From positions 1-51,608 of the IMG/VR virus record IMGVR_UViG_3300021061_000004: a stretch of DNA of 51,608 bases, one strand, 5' to 3'. This DNA is from a virus. The notes below the pieces were generated by a model, which had not been told where the DNA came from, ran no database searches, and saw only the letters and a list, made by a program, of their open reading frames with translations. A program made the position numbers and the translations under genes. This document shows positions 1 to 7,398 of this stretch, one piece after another (the first letter of the stretch is position 1; every line of letters starts with the position of its first letter).

Positions 1-127
1 CCGCATCAATGCGTAACCGCTTCACCACCTCCCTCACCGCCTCATCGGCTGGCGGGGTGGGGGTGCGGCGGTCAAAGCCGATGTCAGTAGCGGTGCCGTC
101 CTGCGCCAAGGCGATGTAGGTCGGCGG
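1..127. repeat. Terminal direct repeat, identical to 51482-51608
   Basis: The first 127 bases are repeated exactly as the last 127 bases of the window. A gene frame also continues across the join (1-646 with 50937-51608). This is the usual signature of a circular or circularly permuted genome whose assembly overlaps itself by one k-mer (127 is a common assembler setting). I read it as an assembly overlap rather than a packaged terminal repeat, because it lies within a coding region. Confidence 0.93.
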
Positions 128-646
128 CTTAAGTACGCTCCAGACGATCTCGATGGCCGTCTGCATTCCGTAAGCCGCGTAATTCTTGGCCGGCGGGTCG
201 CCTTGCCAGCCGCGAATCCTGCCGTGCATCGCGTCGCGCAGCCGTTCCCGAAGTGCCAACAGCATATGCGGCGGGACGGGCTCGAATCGGTAACTCGTCT
301 CTGAGGGGGGCGAGCAGGCGGCCACGACTTCGTTAAACGCCCTGGTCTGGTCGGCACCAGAAATAGCCGGTGCCGGGGCGGGTGGCTCTGCAATTTCATC
401 GCAAAACCGACACCCCTTCTTCCGGGGCGCGTGGCCGCAGACGAGTGACAATGAAGGCTGTTCCGCCCCCTCGGCGCGCTCTATGGCGGAGGCCTCGATA
501 GCGTCGGCTTTCGCGCTGAGGTGGTCGCGCGCGGTTAGGAGGGCCGTGTCTGGGGTCCCGCCCCGGGCATATTCCTTGGCGCCTATGTAGAGTGCTGCGG
601 AAACATAGCGAAGCGTCGCCGGGCACGGTGTATTGGCTGCGGTCAT
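1..646 (-). CDS. Early protein with zinc-like motif and coiled coil, N-terminal part (gene spans the junction)
   Basis: The reading frame starts at ATG 646, runs leftward off the window at base 1, and continues in phase at 51481 to a stop at 50937. The full product is 396 residues, of which about 215 are encoded here. A strong Shine-Dalgarno (CAGGAG) lies 8 bases before the start, and the ATG overlaps the stop of the preceding gene (ATGA). Residues 70-82 hold CGH followed by C79 and C82, resembling a small zinc site. The C-terminal half is Ala/Glu/Arg-rich and probably coiled coil. It belongs to the leftward early operon. I do not recognise a function. Confidence 0.85.
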   Translation of the reverse strand, partial: MTAANTPCPATLRYVSAALYIGAKEYARGGTPDTALLTARDHLSAKADAIEASAIERAEGAEQPSLSLVCGHAPRKKGCRFCDEIAEPPAPAPAISGADQTRAFNEVVAACSPPSETSYRFEPVPPHMLLALRERLRDAMHGRIRGWQGDPPAKNYAAYGMQTAIEIVWSVLKPPTYIALAQDGTATDIGFDRRTPTPPADEAVREVVKRLRIDA

Positions 647-825
647 GTACGTAACTCCTGCAAAAGACGCTCCATCGCCCTTTTCCCGTTTAGATAGATC
701 GCTTCGGTGGCAACCTTGTCTTCTGCGGGATCATCTCGCAGGAAGCGTCTGTCCTGTGTGGCGGTAGCGACAGCATCGACCAGCCAGTTTGCCCAATACT
801 CGGGGGTATCCTTGGCTGCGGTCAT
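643..825 (-). CDS. Hypothetical early protein, 60 aa
   Basis: The product has 60 residues and starts MTAAKDTPEYWANW. The start at 825 is preceded by the recurring GGAG-CCCCCG ribosome site and overlaps the stop of the gene before it; its own stop overlaps the next start by ATGA. It is charged and probably helical, with no known motif. Its first four residues and start context resemble those of the next gene, which suggests duplicated junction sequence. Function unknown. Confidence 0.75.
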   Translation of the reverse strand: MTAAKDTPEYWANWLVDAVATATQDRRFLRDDPAEDKVATEAIYLNGKRAMERLLQELRT

Positions 826-1046
826 CGGGGGCTCCGTGTCTCGAATTGCATCTGGCAGGCTCGCGACGACAGGCCATCTTGGCACTTGAGCGGGTAGAAC
901 CCGGTCAGATGGGCCTCGTCGCGCCCTTCCCAAACAGGCTTCTTCCTGCCGGCCAGGAGCTTGCTCAGGTTGAGTACGCCGATATACGCGCATTGGTCGC
1001 AGCGCAGGACAGCATCCCGGCTCAACCGTCGTGTCCTCGCGCTCAT
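822..1046 (-). CDS. Small Cys-containing protein, 74 aa
   Basis: I chose the start at 1046 (MSARTRRLSR) because it follows a GGAG ribosome site within the end of the upstream gene. The product contains LRCDQCAYIG (a CxxC) and two later cysteines (LKCQD and SRACQ), compatible with a small zinc-binding fold. It overlaps both neighbours by a few bases, which implies translational coupling in the leftward operon. Function unknown. Confidence 0.72.
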   Translation of the reverse strand: MSARTRRLSRDAVLRCDQCAYIGVLNLSKLLAGRKKPVWEGRDEAHLTGFYPLKCQDGLSSRACQMQFETRSPR

Positions 1047-1465
1047 CGGGGGCTCCGGGATTTGAGGGCGGCTGTCACAAGCGCCAGGATCACGTTGCCG
1101 TCCTTGCGCCGCACGCTCCACGGACCCCCCTCGTCGGACAGGTTAAGTCCGACGGTCGCGTGGCCGAGGCCATAGAGCGTGCTGATCTCGTATTCGACGC
1201 CGGGCTCTAGCAGCGTCATCGCCGCGTCTAGGCTGCGGGTCGGATCGGGCCGCAGGTGGCCGTGTATCCAGTTGAACTTTTCGCCGGGCGGATACCAGCA
1301 ACCGCCGTCGTAGGCGTCGGCTAAGTCTTCGGGCGACAGTCCCTTGAGTTGCTCCGCGCCGTAATTGATGCGCCAGCCGGCGGCGAACAGAACGGCGTCC
1401 GAGAGGCCCCGGCTTCCCTCCGTCGCCTTCTCCAACCTCTCCAGTAGGTCACTCACGTCGCTCAT
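1043..1465 (-). CDS. Phage ABA-sandwich-like protein, 140 aa
   Basis: The product begins MSDVSDLLERLEKATEGSR and contains SLDAAMTLLEPG near residue 75. This arrangement (a short helix with LLERLE.A, then Asp-rich loops and SLDAA) is typical of the small phage 'ABA sandwich' domain proteins of temperate phages. Their role is unknown. The start at 1465 overlaps the upstream stop by ATGA, and a GGAGCCCC ribosome site precedes it. Confidence 0.72.
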   Translation of the reverse strand: MSDVSDLLERLEKATEGSRGLSDAVLFAAGWRINYGAEQLKGLSPEDLADAYDGGCWYPPGEKFNWIHGHLRPDPTRSLDAAMTLLEPGVEYEISTLYGLGHATVGLNLSDEGGPWSVRRKDGNVILALVTAALKSRSPR

Positions 1466-1836
1466 GGCTGGGGCTCCTTGGAGAGGGCGGCGGATAAGCA
1501 GGCGCGGGACATGTGTTTCCGGCTTTCCACCATCTCGTCTGTTAGCTTTGACGGGTGACACGACAGAAGCGCCAGGCCCTTCGCGCCACGCGCCACCATC
1601 TCTTCGGAAATCTGCGGGTCCTTGCTGAGCAAGACGGCGGCGACATACTTGACGACTTCCGCCACATCGACGCTGGCTGAGAACATCAGCGGCATGTCTT
1701 TCGTCGCCACGGAGATTGGGTTGCCGGTATTGACGTGGCCGCCGCCGAATGTGGCGAAGCGCCAAGTGATGCCCTCCAGCAATTCGGCCAGCTTCTCTTC
1801 CGACAGGCCCGGGGCGGGCAGGGGGGCGGGGGTCAT
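1462..1836 (-). CDS. Hypothetical early protein, 124 aa
   Basis: The product begins MTPAPLPAPGLSEEKLAELL and ends KEPQP. A helical N-terminal segment is followed by GGGHVNTGNPISVATKD and a Lys/Glu-rich helical part. I prefer the start at 1836, since the residues upstream are low complexity and 1836 overlaps the previous stop. It sits in the tightly packed left operon. No family recognised. Confidence 0.72.
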   Translation of the reverse strand: MTPAPLPAPGLSEEKLAELLEGITWRFATFGGGHVNTGNPISVATKDMPLMFSASVDVAEVVKYVAAVLLSKDPQISEEMVARGAKGLALLSCHPSKLTDEMVESRKHMSRACLSAALSKEPQP

Positions 1837-2033
1837 GGCTTCCTCTTCCTTGGCACCATCGCCATCTTGTCCATCGCGGCGAGCCATTCCTTCACGTCGG
1901 GGTCGTCCATCAGGGCTTGCAGCGCGACACGGTCAAAGGCGTGACCGTCCGCCGAAAGCATCTCGTCAACGTGGACCGCGATGCTGCCGAGTTTGCAGAG
2001 CAATGCCGGCGATGGTTTTAGGGTGTCGCTCAC
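1833..2033 (-). CDS. Hypothetical early protein, 66 aa
   Basis: The 66-residue product has the form SPALLCKLGSIAVHVDEML, then FDRVALQALMDDPDVKEWLAAMDKM. This pattern is common among short proteins of alphaproteobacterial temperate phages. It is mostly helical with no catalytic motif. Both ends overlap the neighbouring genes by four bases. Function unknown. Confidence 0.78.
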   Translation of the reverse strand: MSDTLKPSPALLCKLGSIAVHVDEMLSADGHAFDRVALQALMDDPDVKEWLAAMDKMAMVPRKRKP

Positions 2034-2269
2034 TTCTTCACCTTGCGGGGCTTGGGTGCCTGGGGGTGCCAGGAGACGAGAGAATTTCGGAGCGCGCTGA
2101 TATCTTCGCGAAGCCGCGCCACCTCCCGGCCCAAGGACACAAGCTCCGCCATAATCGGGTGCGTGTCGATTGTCCGACCAAATTGCAGGTCGATAAGGCC
2201 CCGGCCGATACGCTCGTACAGGCGCCCAATGTCATCGCGCTCTGAACTGTTGCCGCCGCCGAAAAACAT
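2030..2269 (-). CDS. Hypothetical early protein, 79 aa
   Basis: The product begins MFFGGGNSSERDDIGRLYER and has a heptad-like middle (LVSLGREVARLREDISAL), so a short coiled coil is likely. It ends in a basic tail (KPRKVKK). It overlaps the next gene by four bases. The 59 bases separating it from the upstream nuclease gene hold nothing further that I can identify. Confidence 0.72.
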   Translation of the reverse strand: MFFGGGNSSERDDIGRLYERIGRGLIDLQFGRTIDTHPIMAELVSLGREVARLREDISALRNSLVSWHPQAPKPRKVKK

Positions 2270-2328
2270 CCCCTATCTCCCTCTCAATTCGCGCGCCCTG
2301 GAGAGAGCGGCGCCTTCTAGAATCGGCT

Positions 2329-2745
2329 TCATCGATCTATTTCCTTCAGGTTTGCGGATTGGCGGGCGCGGAACACGACACGCTGCATGGCGTCCAGATC
2401 ACCCCGTACAGCCCACAGGGCATCGGCCAGCTCACGACCGAGGATGCCCCAGGTCTTCGTGAGGTAGCCTTCGTAGTCGGCGGTGCCTTTCTTGTGCACG
2501 GCGTCACGGCCGGTTGTGTGGTGGTCGCGGCAGAGCGGAATCGTGTAGCGGTCCTCGGCCTTCATGCCGCCGCGGAACTCGCCCTCCGGTTTCATCAGGT
2601 GGTGGGGATCGACCGGCTGGATGCTGCACCCGCTGACCGCACACGGCAGCTTCTTGACCAATTCCAGATGGTCGGGGGCCTTCTTCCATGCGTCCTTATC
2701 CGGTATCTCGGGGACGGAGCGGGGGATGCGGGGGGCGAGGCGCAT
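2329..2745 (-). CDS. HNH/Ref-like nuclease (DUF968-type), 138 aa
   Basis: The start at 2745 (MRLAPRIPRSV) lies just after the ssb stop. Residues in the middle read CAVSGC, then VDPHHL, then IPLCRDHH and AVHK, so Cys and His pairs lie around a DPHH core. This layout fits phage recombination-associated HNH nucleases such as the DUF968 and P1 Ref groups. The position beside ssb, an exonuclease and an annealing protein fits a role in processing recombination intermediates. The exact family is uncertain. Confidence 0.7.
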   Translation of the reverse strand: MRLAPRIPRSVPEIPDKDAWKKAPDHLELVKKLPCAVSGCSIQPVDPHHLMKPEGEFRGGMKAEDRYTIPLCRDHHTTGRDAVHKKGTADYEGYLTKTWGILGRELADALWAVRGDLDAMQRVVFRARQSANLKEIDR

Positions 2746-2747
2746 CG

Positions 2748-3203
2748 TCAGAACGGGATATCGTCGTCGAGGTCGCCAACCGGCCGACGCTCGCTCTTGC
2801 CCGTGGCCGCCCCGTAGTCGGCCTGGGAGTCGTCCTCCTCGTCGCGCCGCTGCCCGCTGTCCAGCATCGTCAGCTCGCCGCGAAACTGGCGAAGCACAAC
2901 CTCGGTCGAATACTTCTCGACGCCGCTTTGGTCCGTCCACTTGCGGGTCTCAAGCTGGCCTTCGAGGTAGACCTTCGCCCCCTTGCGCAGATACTTCTCG
3001 GCCACATCGACCAGGCGCTCATTGAAGATGGCGACGCGGTGCCACTCGGTGCGCTCCTTGCGCTCGCCGGTCGCCTTGTCGCGCCAGTTCTCGGAGGTGG
3101 CGACGGACAGGTTGCAGACCTTGCCGCCGTTCTGAAACGTCTTGACCTCGGGGTCGCGCCCGAGGTTGCCAACGATGATTACCTTGTTGACCGATCCAGC
3201 CAT
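2748..3203 (-). CDS. ssb: Single-stranded DNA-binding protein
   Basis: The 151-residue product has the bacterial SSB layout: an OB fold from about residue 4 ([15 protein letters not shown]) to 110, with [18 protein letters not shown] in the middle, then an acidic flexible tail ending DLDDDIPF, the canonical tip that recruits host repair and replication proteins. It lies two bases downstream of the exonuclease gene and belongs to the phage recombination module. It protects ssDNA during phage replication and annealing. Confidence 0.95.
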   Translation of the reverse strand: MAGSVNKVIIVGNLGRDPEVKTFQNGGKVCNLSVATSENWRDKATGERKERTEWHRVAIFNERLVDVAEKYLRKGAKVYLEGQLETRKWTDQSGVEKYSTEVVLRQFRGELTMLDSGQRRDEEDDSQADYGAATGKSERRPVGDLDDDIPF

Positions 3204-3205
3204 GG

Positions 3206-3940
3206 CTATGCCTCAAATCCTTGTTTGGCGAAGGTTGCGATAGTCTCGTCCTCAAGCGTCCGGTGAATGACTTGCGCCTCGTAAACCTCTGGCGGGCTGG
3301 CCGGGCGCGGGAGGGCCTGATAGGCCCCGAGCTTCTTGGCCCGCTCCGTCATGTCGTCCAGAAGATGGACAAACTCCTTAAGCCCCTCGGATAGCTTGGC
3401 GATGTAGTCGCCCTCGCGCTCCGACCGGATCAGGGCCGGGGGCATCCGGGGGTGATAGGAGTACAGGTCCGCGTGGTCGAGTTCGGCCACGAGGATTTGT
3501 CCCTGAACTTGCGGCTTGTACTCGTCGGCCAGGTTGGCAAACAGGTAGCCGAGGTGGACGTGCGGGGCCGGGCACTTGATCTCCAGTCCGATACGCTGGT
3601 CGTTGAGCACGATACGGTCAGGCGAGCAGCCGATTCTCCCGTCATCCGTGGTGATGAAGCCGACCGGGACGGTTTTCACCTCGTGGGTAAACTCGTATTG
3701 CAGCACGGCGTCGGGCTCCAGCTCCTTGCCGCGCTCCATCCATGCCTGACCCTCGATGGAATCGGTCGGCATATTGAGCAGCCGTTCGGCCACCAGTTTG
3801 AGGGCATACCGCGCCGCGGACTTGGAGGGCTCGCACTTCTTCGGCGTCACGATCTGGTCGAATGACGAAGCCGTGGGTATGCCGAGCCGCGCCCGGTACC
3901 AGTCCTCGGAGCCCTGCGCGAAGTTGAGGTAGAGCTTCAC
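3206..3940 (-). CDS. YqaJ-type viral recombinase exonuclease
   Basis: The 244-residue product starts [20 protein letters not shown], the typical opening of YqaJ/lambda-Exo-like nucleases (QGSxxWYxxRLG). The PD-(D/E)XK residues are visible as D108 (CSPDRI), then E120 and K122 (LEIKC). It should resect double-stranded ends to leave ssDNA for the ERF-like annealing protein encoded directly upstream, with a four-base overlap. Length is normal for the family. Confidence 0.92.
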   Translation of the reverse strand: MKLYLNFAQGSEDWYRARLGIPTASSFDQIVTPKKCEPSKSAARYALKLVAERLLNMPTDSIEGQAWMERGKELEPDAVLQYEFTHEVKTVPVGFITTDDGRIGCSPDRIVLNDQRIGLEIKCPAPHVHLGYLFANLADEYKPQVQGQILVAELDHADLYSYHPRMPPALIRSEREGDYIAKLSEGLKEFVHLLDDMTERAKKLGAYQALPRPASPPEVYEAQVIHRTLEDETIATFAKQGFEA

Positions 3941-4785
3941 GCCCCGGCGCCCTTCTTCTTGCTGGCCATCTCGCGCTTCTGCAGCAGCATGTTGCGGGCC
4001 ACGACATGGTGGCTTTGCTGGAGATCGGCCAGATCGGCCACCCCGAACAAGTCAAGGAAGCGCCGCTCGTCGGTGCCGGTCTCGGTGATCAGGATTCTCA
4101 AATCCTCGATCTGCTCCGACTTGAGGAAGGACATGCCCGCCAGCTTGCCGTCGTCATCCTGATTCTCGGTGACGATGTTGAGGGCCATGGTTGCCGCGTA
4201 GCGCTTGCCGTAAGACAGGGCCGAGCCCCAGCCCTGGATGTTGTTCTTGCCGCCCGAGGAATCGCAGGGCAGGGGCGGGCCGGGGGTTTCGGTCGAGTGC
4301 CCCGCCGAGTGCCGCAGGACGGCGGTCACGGTCAGAGTGCTTCCCTCGATGGTCCGACTGAAAGACAGCGCGAACCCGTGCTCGGTGAGGATCGGCCGAA
4401 TTTCGGCGTCGATGTCCTCCCAGGTGGCGAAGTTGGCGACCTTCCGCTTGGCCCCTTCCGGCTTGTTCTTGTCTACCGGGTATTCGAGGACGCCGTTCTT
4501 TTTGATCCTCGGGAGCTTCGGCTGCATCACGACGAAGGCGGCGTTGAAGGCGGCGACCGCCTGCCGATCCTCCATATGCTCCTGCAGGAGGACAAGGTCC
4601 TTGAACTTGGCGCCGTCCACGGACGGGTCCTTGGCGAGCGCGATGATGGCCTGCAGCACGGGGCTGGCGGGGGCCTCGGCCGGCAGGGCCGGCACCTTCT
4701 CGGGCGCGGCCACGGCGATCTCGGTTCCTGTATCGGGCATCGGTTCCTCCAAAAGGTCTCGTTCAATCGGCTCGCGCATCATCAT
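3937..4785 (-). CDS. ERF-family ssDNA annealing protein
   Basis: The conserved core reads AFNAAFVVMQPKLPRI, then KVANFATWEDIDAEIRPIL, GFALSF and SALSYGKRYAATMALNI, which is diagnostic of ERF superfamily recombinases that anneal complementary strands. It partners the YqaJ exonuclease and SSB. The start at 4785 overlaps the stop of a 28-codon gene by ATGA. A second ATG at 4740 has a stronger ribosome site (GGAGG) and would give a 267-residue form. Residues 18-40 are a low-complexity Ala/Pro linker. Translation from both starts is possible. Confidence 0.93.
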   Translation of the reverse strand: MMMREPIERDLLEEPMPDTGTEIAVAAPEKVPALPAEAPASPVLQAIIALAKDPSVDGAKFKDLVLLQEHMEDRQAVAAFNAAFVVMQPKLPRIKKNGVLEYPVDKNKPEGAKRKVANFATWEDIDAEIRPILTEHGFALSFSRTIEGSTLTVTAVLRHSAGHSTETPGPPLPCDSSGGKNNIQGWGSALSYGKRYAATMALNIVTENQDDDGKLAGMSFLKSEQIEDLRILITETGTDERRFLDLFGVADLADLQQSHHVVARNMLLQKREMASKKKGAGA

Positions 4786-4868
4786 TGCTCCGCATCCACG
4801 ATCCTGTAGTTGCTGCCGACCCTCTCGCCTGTTGCGTATTGGGGCTGGTAAGTGAGGGGGTAGATCAT
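4782..4868 (-). CDS. Mini-protein, 28 aa, between Mom-like and ERF genes
   Basis: This 29-codon frame begins MIYPLTYQPQYATGERVG and ends at 4782. Its ATG overlaps the stop of the upstream gene (ATGA at 4865-4868), and its stop overlaps the ATG of the ERF gene in the same way. Double coupling in a tightly packed operon makes chance less likely. It may be a real peptide or simply a re-initiation bridge that carries ribosomes to the ERF start. No homologue recognised. Confidence 0.5.
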   Translation of the reverse strand: MIYPLTYQPQYATGERVGSNYRIVDAEQ

Positions 4869-5356
4869 GCGAAGGCGAACTCCGTTTGAGGGGAGTAGGG
4901 GCGCTCAGCAGCAGGCATTTCGGCGGGGGCCTGCCCGAACGCCTTGAGGCCACCCTTGGAAAAGCCGATGTGCTTCCAGCCGGCGCGCGTGTAGCAGTAG
5001 CCCGGGTTGGTGCTGCGGATTTCGCCAGCATCTACAAAGGTGATGATGCCGTGTGGCTCGGGGCCGTCGCCCCAGAAATGCCGCGTCACAGACACCGCTT
5101 CTTGGATAAGCTCGCTGGAGAGGCCAGCACCTTCGTTGCGGAACAGGCTATTGACCCACGCGCCCGCCCATTCGTGGCGGACGTACTCCGCGAAGGGCCA
5201 GCTGGTGACCCACAAGGCCCGCTCGCAGCGAGACAGCAGGACGATGCAGCGGCCGGGCGGGACGAATTGCGGCGAGCCGACTTTCTGCCGGTTGTAATGC
5301 CGGTCAGCCAAGGGGAGGGCCGCGCGATCCGCTCTATGTGAGAGCTGCCAGATCAT
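4865..5356 (-). CDS. GNAT-fold acyltransferase-like protein, possibly Mom-like
   Basis: The 163-residue product has LADRHYNRQKVGSPQF near the start, WVNSLFRNEGAGLSSELI in the middle, and GIITFVDAG...GYCYTRAGWKHIG near the end. The order resembles phage Mu Mom (an Asn/Arg stretch, a Ser-Ser helix, then VxFxDxx...GxxYRxxGF), a GNAT-fold enzyme that modifies adenine in DNA. I therefore infer a Mom-like DNA-modifying or other acyltransferase role. This is a motif-level resemblance only. It sits among early recombination genes, a reasonable place for DNA protection. Confidence 0.5.
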   Translation of the reverse strand: MIWQLSHRADRAALPLADRHYNRQKVGSPQFVPPGRCIVLLSRCERALWVTSWPFAEYVRHEWAGAWVNSLFRNEGAGLSSELIQEAVSVTRHFWGDGPEPHGIITFVDAGEIRSTNPGYCYTRAGWKHIGFSKGGLKAFGQAPAEMPAAERPYSPQTEFAFA

Positions 5357-5625
5357 TCGCACGCCCTCGCCACAGTCTTCTGTTCGTTCTGCACCCTCAC
5401 CACCTGAGAAGCCGCCACCCTGTCCCCGCAGACCGCCTCCGCTACTTCCCCGAAGGCTTGCCAGCGAGAGAGGGAGGCATTCCAACTGTCGGCGTAGCGC
5501 TCCAGCTCTCTAATCTCGATTGAGACTTGCTGGCTCACCTGCTCGTCCATGTCCCATCTCGCCAAGCCGAAGGTGAGAGAACAGGCAGCCGATAAGGCGA
5601 TGCAGAACTGGGGGAGGGTGATCAT
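5353..5625 (-). CDS. Hypothetical protein with N-terminal hydrophobic segment, 90 aa
   Basis: The product begins MITLPQFCIALSAACSLTFG, a stretch hydrophobic enough to be a signal anchor or a single membrane segment. The rest is charged and probably helical (IEIRELERYADSWN). The stop overlaps the next start by ATGA and the start overlaps the previous stop (TGATG). It may be a membrane-associated early protein. Function unknown. Confidence 0.7.
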   Translation of the reverse strand: MITLPQFCIALSAACSLTFGLARWDMDEQVSQQVSIEIRELERYADSWNASLSRWQAFGEVAEAVCGDRVAASQVVRVQNEQKTVARACE

Positions 5626-5954
5626 CAGATCCTCCCCGTCTTGGAAGGGCTGGCGAGGGCCAGGGCGTTGACGAACTCTGCCCGCTCCTCGCGCTCGATC
5701 TCTTCGCGGTGCTCCTCGTATTCGATGGTGGAGACTTCAGACCGAAGCTCCGCGATGTTGTCGTCCTGCCGCTCAACCGCGCCCTGGATGACGGCGGCGA
5801 GGAACTTGGACCCTGCGTTTTCAGCGGATCGCTTGCAGTCCATGAGATTGAGGCGGGCGTTCTGGGAGATGACGAGGGCGCGCTGGAGAGCGGAGAACGC
5901 GCAATCCTTCTTCGCCTGTTCCAGGGTGCGGGTGGGGAGAGGGAGGGCGGTCAT
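5625..5954 (-). CDS. Hypothetical coiled-coil early protein, 109 aa
   Basis: The product starts MTALPLPTRTLEQAKKDCAF and is largely helical. A Glu/Arg-rich stretch (EYEEHREEIEREERAEF) near residue 80 is likely coiled coil. No enzymatic motif is visible. It lies between two coupled small genes of the left operon. Confidence 0.7.
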   Translation of the reverse strand: MTALPLPTRTLEQAKKDCAFSALQRALVISQNARLNLMDCKRSAENAGSKFLAAVIQGAVERQDDNIAELRSEVSTIEYEEHREEIEREERAEFVNALALASPSKTGRI

Positions 5955-5956
5955 GG

Positions 5957-6133
5957 CTAGTGGCCCTTGATCAAGTCCAGGGCGAGGCTGACCATCGCCG
6001 TTTCGATTTCGGCGGCAAGCTTGGTGCTCAAATCGTTCTTGAGCGCGATGCCCTCCGAATACGCGATGGCCTTCTCGTAGGCACCGAAGTTCGCGCCCTT
6101 CAGTTCGTTGTACATATGGCGGTAATCGCTCAT
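5957..6133 (-). CDS. Hypothetical protein, 58 aa
   Basis: The frame starts MSDYRHMYNELKGANFGAYE at 6133 and ends LDLIKGH at 5957. A purine-rich ribosome site (AGGAAG) precedes the ATG. It fills the gap between two annotated neighbours with matching codon use, which supports it as real despite its length. It is helical. Function unknown. Confidence 0.7.
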   Translation of the reverse strand: MSDYRHMYNELKGANFGAYEKAIAYSEGIALKNDLSTKLAAEIETAMVSLALDLIKGH

Positions 6134-6163
6134 CTTCCTACCTTGCCTCCTCGGTGGTCAGGG

Positions 6164-6463
6164 CTAGGCGGTTTCGCGCACGAGTTCGCGCGGCGGGTTG
6201 ACCACCAATTTCTTTAGCTCGCTGATGTCGGTGCGCTGGCACGGGCGGAAGCGAGAGGCGCGGTATGCCCACCCATCCTCGCGCCGGGTTTCCTCAAGCA
6301 GCAAGCCAACCTTCCCGTTGTATTCTGGGATAATCGTGGCGATGGTGTAGACGGAGCGCTCGTGCAGTTCGGCGCCTGTCTCCCATTGCTGGCCCGGCTC
6401 AATCGATGCATCCACACACACAACGTTCATGCCGACTTCATATCGCGCGCCCATGTCGTTCAT
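6164..6463 (-). CDS. Hypothetical protein, 99 aa
   Basis: The product begins MNDMGARYEVGMNVVCVDAS and contains SVYTIATIIPEYNGKVGLLLEE followed by FRPCQRTDIS. This is a beta-rich small domain of the sort often found in phage early regions, where a short SH3-like fold is common. No catalytic residues stand out. It belongs to the left operon. Confidence 0.72.
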   Translation of the reverse strand: MNDMGARYEVGMNVVCVDASIEPGQQWETGAELHERSVYTIATIIPEYNGKVGLLLEETRREDGWAYRASRFRPCQRTDISELKKLVVNPPRELVRETA

Positions 6464-6471
6464 TGTCCTTT

Positions 6472-6705
6472 CTATGGCTGGGGCTTGAGGGCGCGGATGG
6501 CGGTGGCGAAGTAATCGGACTCCGTCGCCACTCTTTTCGCCGCCGCTTCCAGCGCCGCGTTCACGCCAGCGAGGTAGGCATCGCTGGTCACCCGCCCCAT
6601 AAATTCGCCAGTCGCTTCCGTGTAGAACAGGAGCGCCTTCGACTGCTTCTCGCGAAATGCCGCCGCGTACTCCTCCGCCATCCGTTTGAAATCAGCCATT
6701 GCCAT
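6472..6705 (-). CDS. Hypothetical protein, 77 aa
   Basis: I use the ATG at 6705, three codons after a TTG that would overlap the upstream stop; GAGG lies just before it. The product is helical (MADFKRMAEEYAAAFREK) and ends ATAIRALKPQP. A similar ending (ATAIRSLKTPTPS) is found in the unrelated gene at 49946-50155, so the two share a C-terminal module. Function unknown. Confidence 0.7.
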   Translation of the reverse strand: MAMADFKRMAEEYAAAFREKQSKALLFYTEATGEFMGRVTSDAYLAGVNAALEAAAKRVATESDYFATAIRALKPQP

Positions 6706-6710
6706 TACCC

Positions 6711-6956
6711 TCAATCACCTTGGAAAGAGCGGTTTTGGATGGTCGGCTTTGGGCAGCCACATCCGTAATCCACGACCCAACCGCAAACGGAGCACGCATC
6801 ACGCGCGAATTCGGTAACCTGCTGGCCAGCGAGGGCCTTTGGACGACCACATCGCGGGCACTCGCGAAAGCTCATGACGTTTCGCTCGCCGCACCCAGCG
6901 CACTCCCATTTCTCAGGTGTCGGCGTATGCCCTTCTTCTTTCACTTTCCCAGCCAT
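6711..6956 (-). CDS. Zinc-ribbon protein, 81 aa
   Basis: Two Cys clusters are visible: WECAGCG...FRECPRCG (CxxC-x10-CxxC, RanBP2-like spacing) and then ACSVCGW...CGCPKP. The product therefore probably binds one or two zinc ions and may contact nucleic acid or protein. It lies in the left operon with no clear partner. Confidence 0.75.
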   Translation of the reverse strand: MAGKVKEEGHTPTPEKWECAGCGERNVMSFRECPRCGRPKALAGQQVTEFARDACSVCGWVVDYGCGCPKPTIQNRSFQGD

Positions 6957-6981
6957 CGGGTTTGATTCCTCGGGTGAGGGG

Positions 6982-7368
6982 TTAGGACTTCACGACGTAG
7001 GGCTTGATCCGCTTGCCGGCGATTGCGTCGTCCAGGCGGTCCATGACCTGTGCCTTGTCGATGGCGTGGGGGTCGGTTATCAGCACGCTCCCGAAACGCG
7101 CAGGGTCGTTCAGGAAAATCCGCTTGGCCTCATCGAGGCGGAGGCCGAATGTCCGCGCCGCGTTCTTCATGATGTCATGGCTTCCCCAGTCCAAGCCGAG
7201 CGAGACGAGCTTCGCGTCTGTGTAGGCCCAGCCAAGCAGGCAATGAACGGTGCCGCACTTGCTGTGACCATTGATGACGCGCATGTGCACCTTGTGCGCC
7301 GGCACCTTGGCGAACACGGCCCGCAGTCTGCGCAGCGCCTTCACGTTCCTTTTCGCTTTCGTCGCCAT
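6982..7368 (-). CDS. Hypothetical protein, 128 aa
   Basis: The product begins MATKAKRNVKALRRLRAVFA and contains CGTVHCLLGWAYTDAKL followed by DEAKRIFLNDPARFG. The layout (basic N-terminus, then a Cys/His segment, then short helices) recurs in phage early proteins of unknown role. No enzymatic motif is certain. A 30-base gap precedes the next gene. Confidence 0.72.
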   Translation of the reverse strand: MATKAKRNVKALRRLRAVFAKVPAHKVHMRVINGHSKCGTVHCLLGWAYTDAKLVSLGLDWGSHDIMKNAARTFGLRLDEAKRIFLNDPARFGSVLITDPHAIDKAQVMDRLDDAIAGKRIKPYVVKS

Positions 7369-7398
7369 CGGTTTGTTCCTTCTCCCTGTGTCCCTGGG

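Noticed and set aside
1-127. Natural packaged terminal repeat
   Set aside because: The repeat lies inside a gene, far from terminase, and its length equals a common assembly k-mer. An assembly overlap explains it better.
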